Origin: SCGC-AAA076-P13 sp964613455
GTDB lineage: Bacteria; Pseudomonadota; Gammaproteobacteria; Magnimaribacterales; D2472
DNA: 18,679 bases
Reading direction: 5' to 3'
NCBI GenBank assembly: GCA_964613455.1
Contig: CAZTGS010000019.1
Coordinates: forward strand, 1-18,679
Below, in pieces: positions 15,109 through 18,679 of this stretch. Under the pieces are notes generated by a model that had not been told where the DNA came from, made no database searches, and was given only the letters and a program-made list of their open reading frames with translations. A program made the translations under genes and the position numbers. The first letter of the stretch is position 1. Every line of letters starts with the position of its first letter.

Positions 15109-17652
15109 ATGAAAAATTATTCATTAATAATTGCATGCTTTTTTTTATTTGGTTGCGGCGAGAGATCGCTTGAAGATCGAAAAGACACAATAAAAAAATC
15201 TGATGTTAATTGGAGCAATCCCAAAGTCTGTAAAAATCCAGCTGACCCAGATTTCATTAACTTGATTATTAATAAAATGACCTTGGAGCAGAAAGTTGGG
15301 CAAATAATAATGCCAGATCTTGATGAGGTCACTCCAGCAGAAGCAAAAGATTATTTTCTTGGTTCTTTCCTAAACGGTGGAGGCAAGTTTCCAAACAAAG
15401 ATAAAAATAGTTCTATAGGAGATTGGAAAAATCTCAGTGAAGAATTTTATAACTCATCTCCAGTTGTTAATGGAATTTTAGTTCCCATCCTATGGGGTAC
15501 CGATGCTGTTCATGGCCATAATAATGTTATAGGAGCTACTATATTTCCTCATAATATTGGTCTCGGCTCTACTATGAATCCAGAATTAATAAAAGAAATT
15601 GGTGGTGTTGTAGCTAAGGAGCTTCTTTCAACAGGAATAGCTTGGACATTTGCTCCTACTATCACTGTTCCTCAGAATGATTTGTGGGGACGAACCTATG
15701 AAGGCTATTCAGAGAATCCTGAATTAGTCGGATTGCTCGGGCAGGCAATGATTGAAGGCCTCCAAGGAGAAGGGGACAGTTTTTTAGATAATAATCATGT
15801 GCTTTCTACTGCAAAGCATTTTATCGGAGATGGTGGAACCATAGATGGAGAAGATCAAGGTAATACTGTTATTAGTGAATCTGAATTGAGAGATACACAT
15901 GGATTACCTTACTATTTTGCAATCGATTCTTGCATTCAAACAATTATGGCAAGTTTCAATTCATGGAACGGAGATAAAATGCATGGCAATAAGTATTTAT
16001 TAACAGATATTTTAAAAGGTCAAATGCAATTTGATGGTTTGATTGTCGGAGATTGGAATGGGCACGGTCAACTACCAGGATGCACTAACTCTAATTGTGC
16101 CGCATCATTTAATGCTGGTGTTGATATATTTATGGCTCCGGATGAATGGAAAAACCTTTATAAAAATACAATAGAGCAAGTTAGAAATGGAACAATTACT
16201 CAAGATAGGTTAGATGATGCAATAAGAAGAATCTTAAGAGTAAAAAACATGCTTGGGCTTTTTGATAATAAAAAACCACATGAATATAACTATAATAGTA
16301 TTGGCAGTGAAGAGCACAGACTTGTAGCGAGAAGGGCAGTAAGAGAATCTTTAGTGCTTCTTAAGAATAATGATGACATCCTTCCTCTCAACCCAAACAA
16401 ACACTATCTTGTTGTGGGTCAGGCTGCAGTTGATATAAAAAATCAAATGGGTGGTTGGACTATTTCATGGCAGGGAAGAGACAATCTAAACTCTGAATTC
16501 CCCAATACAAAAAGTATATTTGGAACAATTAAATCAGTTGTTCAATCTTCAAATGGTTCCGTAGAGTTTTCATCTGATGGAAGTTATAAGACTAAGCCAG
16601 ATGTCGTAATCATGGTTTATGGTGAAGAGCCATATGCTGAAGGAGATGGCGACAGAGATTCTATAATTTTTAACAATCCTAACAAAAATTTCTATTCAAC
16701 AATGAAGAAGGTCTCTTCTGATGGTTTGCCTATAGTGTCCTTGTTTTTATCAGGACGACCAATGGTTGTGAATCGAGAGTTAAATATTTCTAAAGCTTTT
16801 GTTCAATTATGGCTTCCAGGAACAGCTGTTGAGGGAATCACAGATTTAATTTTTACAAAAAGTGATGGATCAACTAATTATGATTTTAAAGGTAAGCTTG
16901 CCTATTCTTGGCCAAAAAAATCTTCACAAACCCTTCTTAATTTAAATGACAAAGACTACCAGCCATTATTTGAATATGGTTATGGATTGACTTACAAAGA
17001 CAATAAAAACTTACCTGTTTTTGAAGAAGAAAACCCTAATACTGAATTAGATGAAGTTATTTTGTTTATAGGATCTGCATACCCACCAAATAATGAATTT
17101 GTTATCGAATTTGGAGAAAAAAGTATAGTAAATGCAGATTTTTTTAAGAGTAAAAATGAATCTATTTTATTAAAAAAAATGGATTATCAAAAACAAGATG
17201 ATGCCAAAAATATATCCTTTTTAAAATCTAGTGATTTATACAATTCTTGGGGTATTGAAAATCAATATTTTGATAACTTTTCCTACATGGAGAATGCAAT
17301 TCTTGAGATTGAATATAGATTAAATGAATTAGATGGGGGCAATAACAACTTGCTTCTTGTTTCTAAATGCAAAAAGAATGATTATCAATCTCATGTAACT
17401 GGTTCTGACAAATGCGAAGTTACTTTTGATATAACCTCAAATCTATTAGAGAATGAAATCGCAGAATGGAGCTCTTTTAAAATACCTTTTAAATGCTTTA
17501 TACAAAATGGTTTAGAAGCTTCATCAATTACCTCAATGGCTTCATTCAAATCAAATGCTAAACTTGATATAGATATACACAGCATCAAACTATTGAATAA
17601 TGCCAAAAATGCAAATACTGAAAACTGTAACTTATATGAGTTACTAAATTGA
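15109..17652 (+). CDS. Lipoprotein GH3 beta-glucosidase / exo-beta-glucanase with C-terminal extra domain
   Basis: Removes glucose from the non-reducing end of beta-glucosides or beta-glucans by a retaining mechanism. ATG 15109 is preferred over the upstream TTG at 15079 because it places a signal peptide at the N-terminus (KNYSLIIACFFLFG) with lipobox LFGC and Cys16 as lipidation site. The Gly at +2 predicts outer-membrane sorting. The 847-residue protein has the GH3 (alpha/beta)8 domain (about 45-385) with WGTDAVHGH (129-137), AKHFIGDGGT (235-244) and the nucleophile Asp315 in VGDWNGHG. The alpha/beta sandwich (about 400-635) carries the acid/base Glu of GEEPYAEGDGD (505-515, probably Glu506). 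About 210 further residues (640-847) resemble the extra beta-sandwich of the marine exo-1,3/1,4-beta-glucanase ExoP in position and length. It lies 23 bp after the symporter gene, and its stop overlaps the glucokinase start. Confidence 0.93.
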   Translation: MKNYSLIIACFFLFGCGERSLEDRKDTIKKSDVNWSNPKVCKNPADPDFINLIINKMTLEQKVGQIIMPDLDEVTPAEAKDYFLGSFLNGGGKFPNKDKNSSIGDWKNLSEEFYNSSPVVNGILVPILWGTDAVHGHNNVIGATIFPHNIGLGSTMNPELIKEIGGVVAKELLSTGIAWTFAPTITVPQNDLWGRTYEGYSENPELVGLLGQAMIEGLQGEGDSFLDNNHVLSTAKHFIGDGGTIDGEDQGNTVISESELRDTHGLPYYFAIDSCIQTIMASFNSWNGDKMHGNKYLLTDILKGQMQFDGLIVGDWNGHGQLPGCTNSNCAASFNAGVDIFMAPDEWKNLYKNTIEQVRNGTITQDRLDDAIRRILRVKNMLGLFDNKKPHEYNYNSIGSEEHRLVARRAVRESLVLLKNNDDILPLNPNKHYLVVGQAAVDIKNQMGGWTISWQGRDNLNSEFPNTKSIFGTIKSVVQSSNGSVEFSSDGSYKTKPDVVIMVYGEEPYAEGDGDRDSIIFNNPNKNFYSTMKKVSSDGLPIVSLFLSGRPMVVNRELNISKAFVQLWLPGTAVEGITDLIFTKSDGSTNYDFKGKLAYSWPKKSSQTLLNLNDKDYQPLFEYGYGLTYKDNKNLPVFEEENPNTELDEVILFIGSAYPPNNEFVIEFGEKSIVNADFFKSKNESILLKKMDYQKQDDAKNISFLKSSDLYNSWGIENQYFDNFSYMENAILEIEYRLNELDGGNNNLLLVSKCKKNDYQSHVTGSDKCEVTFDITSNLLENEIAEWSSFKIPFKCFIQNGLEASSITSMASFKSNAKLDIDIHSIKLLNNAKNANTENCNLYELLN

Positions 17653-18560
17653 AAAAGGTACTTTTAATTGATATTGGTGGCACTAATTTAAGATACGCTT
17701 ATGCAGAAGCTGGCTCTTTGGATATTTTTGATTCAAACAAGGAAAGCTTAGATTCTCTGAGCGGTTTTAATGATCTGCTTTCTAGTCTTTTATTGGAGGG
17801 TTCGGTAAGATCTTTAGTTATCTCTGTTGCGGGGCCAATGATGAACGGAACTATTCAAATGACAAATAGAGATTTCTCGATTAATGCTGATAATATAAAA
17901 CAAGAACATGATTTAGATTATTGTAAATTGTTAAATGATTGGGAGTCTATTGGATATTCTCTTTCTTGTTTTAAAAATGATGATATTTCATTTATTAAAA
18001 ATGGAGATCCTTTTAATAACAAGACATTATTTATGGGTCCTGGAACTGGTTTGGGTGCAGCTTTAGTTATTGGTGAAGATGTGGTTATGCCAAGTGAAAT
18101 TGGAAACACAACAATTCTTACAGAAAGACTTCTTAAAAATTTTGATATTGAAAACAATGAATCATTTGTAACTCTTGAAGAGGTTGTTTCAGGCTCTGCT
18201 ATTGCAAAGCTTTATTATGCAATAAGTGGTTCATCAGCAACGCCAGAAGAAGTCATTGAGCTTTTCCATCAGGGTGATAAAGCAGCAGAAAAAGTTATCA
18301 AGGGATTTACTATTTCTTTAGCTGAAGTTATTTCAGATTTAGCTCTCATTTTTATATCTGGAAATGGTATTTATTTAGCCGGAGGGCTTATTAGAACTCT
18401 AGTTGAATTAATTGATAAGGATTTATTTATAAAAAGTTTCCTTTCAAATAAAAAATCTATTCATAAAAATATGCTAAATCTAATGCCAATAGGCGTTATA
18501 AACAAACAATATACTTGTTTATATGGGAATCTAAACTTCTATAATTTAAGAATTAAATAA
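17649..18560 (+). CDS. glk: Glucokinase (Glk family)
   Basis: Phosphorylates glucose with ATP to glucose 6-phosphate in the cytoplasm. At 303 residues it is close to the E. coli Glk length (321). Motifs are LLIDIGGTNLR (5-15, phosphate-1 loop), SVAGPMMNGTIQMTNRDF (59-76), LLNDWES with the catalytic base Asp97 (E. coli Asp100), MGPGTGLGAAL (129-139, phosphate-2), SEIGN (149-153), LEEVVSGSAIAKLY (176-189) and the adenosine segment YLAGGLIRTL. Glu150 and Glu177 match E. coli Glu157 and Glu187. The sugar-binding His160 of E. coli is Asn153 here, which is unusual. The start is TTG 17649, overlapping the GH3 stop codon by 4 bases (TTGA), so translation is probably coupled. There is no strong Shine-Dalgarno. 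Together with the GH3 and symporter genes it forms a sugar-utilisation unit. Confidence 0.88.
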   Translation: MKKVLLIDIGGTNLRYAYAEAGSLDIFDSNKESLDSLSGFNDLLSSLLLEGSVRSLVISVAGPMMNGTIQMTNRDFSINADNIKQEHDLDYCKLLNDWESIGYSLSCFKNDDISFIKNGDPFNNKTLFMGPGTGLGAALVIGEDVVMPSEIGNTTILTERLLKNFDIENNESFVTLEEVVSGSAIAKLYYAISGSSATPEEVIELFHQGDKAAEKVIKGFTISLAEVISDLALIFISGNGIYLAGGLIRTLVELIDKDLFIKSFLSNKKSIHKNMLNLMPIGVINKQYTCLYGNLNFYNLRIK

Positions 18561-18569
18561 ATTCTTAAA
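18545..18569 (+). terminator. Possible weak AT-rich terminator after glk
   Basis: TTTAAGAATT (18545-18554) and AATTCTTAAA (18560-18569) form a perfect 10-bp stem around an AAATA loop that includes the glk stop codon. The stem is almost entirely A-T, and the T-run (ATTTTT, about 18580-18585) is about 11 bases downstream, so termination efficiency is doubtful. It may instead protect the mRNA 3' end. Confidence 0.4.
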
Positions 18570-18597
18570 AATCTAACTTATTTTTAAAAAGTTTGTG

Positions 18598-18603
18598 TAT
18601 AAT
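18598..18603 (+). promoter_or_regulatory. -10 element of the last, partial gene
   Basis: A perfect TATAAT, with initiation expected near 18610, five bases before the ATG at 18615. No convincing -35 is seen 16-18 bases upstream. Confidence 0.5.
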
Positions 18604-18614
18604 TCCACCCCATA

Positions 18615-18679
18615 ATGGCAGATAAAAAACAAACTAAAGTATATTTAATCCCTGAAAGCGAAACTCGTGATAGTCATAC
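18615..18679 (+). CDS. Start of an unidentified gene, cut by the window end
   Basis: An ATG 12 bases after a perfect TATAAT opens a frame that stays open to the window end and reads MADKKQTKVYLIPESETRDS and on. The 21 visible residues are hydrophilic and lysine-rich, with no signal peptide. I do not recognise the protein. A small basic ribosomal protein such as L33 crossed my mind because of the K-x-x-L-[VI] opening, but the conserved glycine/aromatic core of L33 is not in view and I do not claim it. No Shine-Dalgarno is present. The leader would be very short. Confidence 0.5.
   Translation, partial: MADKKQTKVYLIPESETRDSH

Noticed and set aside
1..18679. CRISPR arrays, insertion sequences, prophage or defence genes, tRNA genes
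   Set aside because: No spaced direct repeats, transposase or integrase, phage proteins, or tRNA cloverleaf with CCA end were seen. The window looks like core and carbon-metabolism chromosome.

Overview
The window is AT-rich (roughly one third G+C by eye) and densely packed with genes, most of them on the + strand. It looks like the chromosome of a streamlined, low-GC marine gammaproteobacterium, with the SAR86 type as my best guess. The reasons are the E. coli-type homodimeric pyruvate dehydrogenase E1 (aceE) followed by aceF, a transporter close to the Vibrio sodium/galactose symporter, a GH3 enzyme of the marine ExoP type, very short intergenic gaps, TTG/GTG starts, and several ATG starts without a ribosome-binding site. 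This taxonomic call is inference, since no rRNA or marker gene is present.

Layout. 1-2808: the 3' part of a secreted lipoprotein esterase gene, a zinc-free medium-chain dehydrogenase, and a secreted protein of unknown function with an apparent internal duplication, closed by a clear terminator. 2828-6524: an FAD-dependent monooxygenase, then malate synthase G (glcB) with a DUF1330-type small protein abutting it. 6527-7669 (minus strand): a complete indoleamine 2,3-dioxygenase-like gene, converging on the DUF1330 gene with only 2 bp between the stop codons. 7670-8072 has no annotated protein gene. It holds the divergent IDO promoter, a good sigma70-type promoter, and a purine-rich, apparently structured RNA of about 220 nt ending in a strong terminator. 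I do not recognise this RNA, and it is the best candidate here for something undescribed. 8073-18560: pyruvate kinase, aceE, aceF, a sodium/sugar symporter, a lipoprotein GH3 beta-glucanase/beta-glucosidase and glucokinase, all on the + strand. 18598-18679: a promoter element and the start of another gene.

How the genes fit together. The right-hand block reads as a route from beta-glucan to acetyl-CoA. The GH3 lipoprotein would release glucose in the periplasm, the SSS symporter would import it with sodium, glucokinase would phosphorylate it, and pyruvate kinase plus the pyruvate dehydrogenase E1/E2 would carry the end product to acetyl-CoA. Malate synthase G supplies a further acetyl-CoA-consuming (glyoxylate) step. 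The middle glycolytic enzymes and the E3 subunit must lie elsewhere. The unknown RNA sits directly upstream of pyruvate kinase, so it is placed where it could act on this block in cis or as a separate small RNA.
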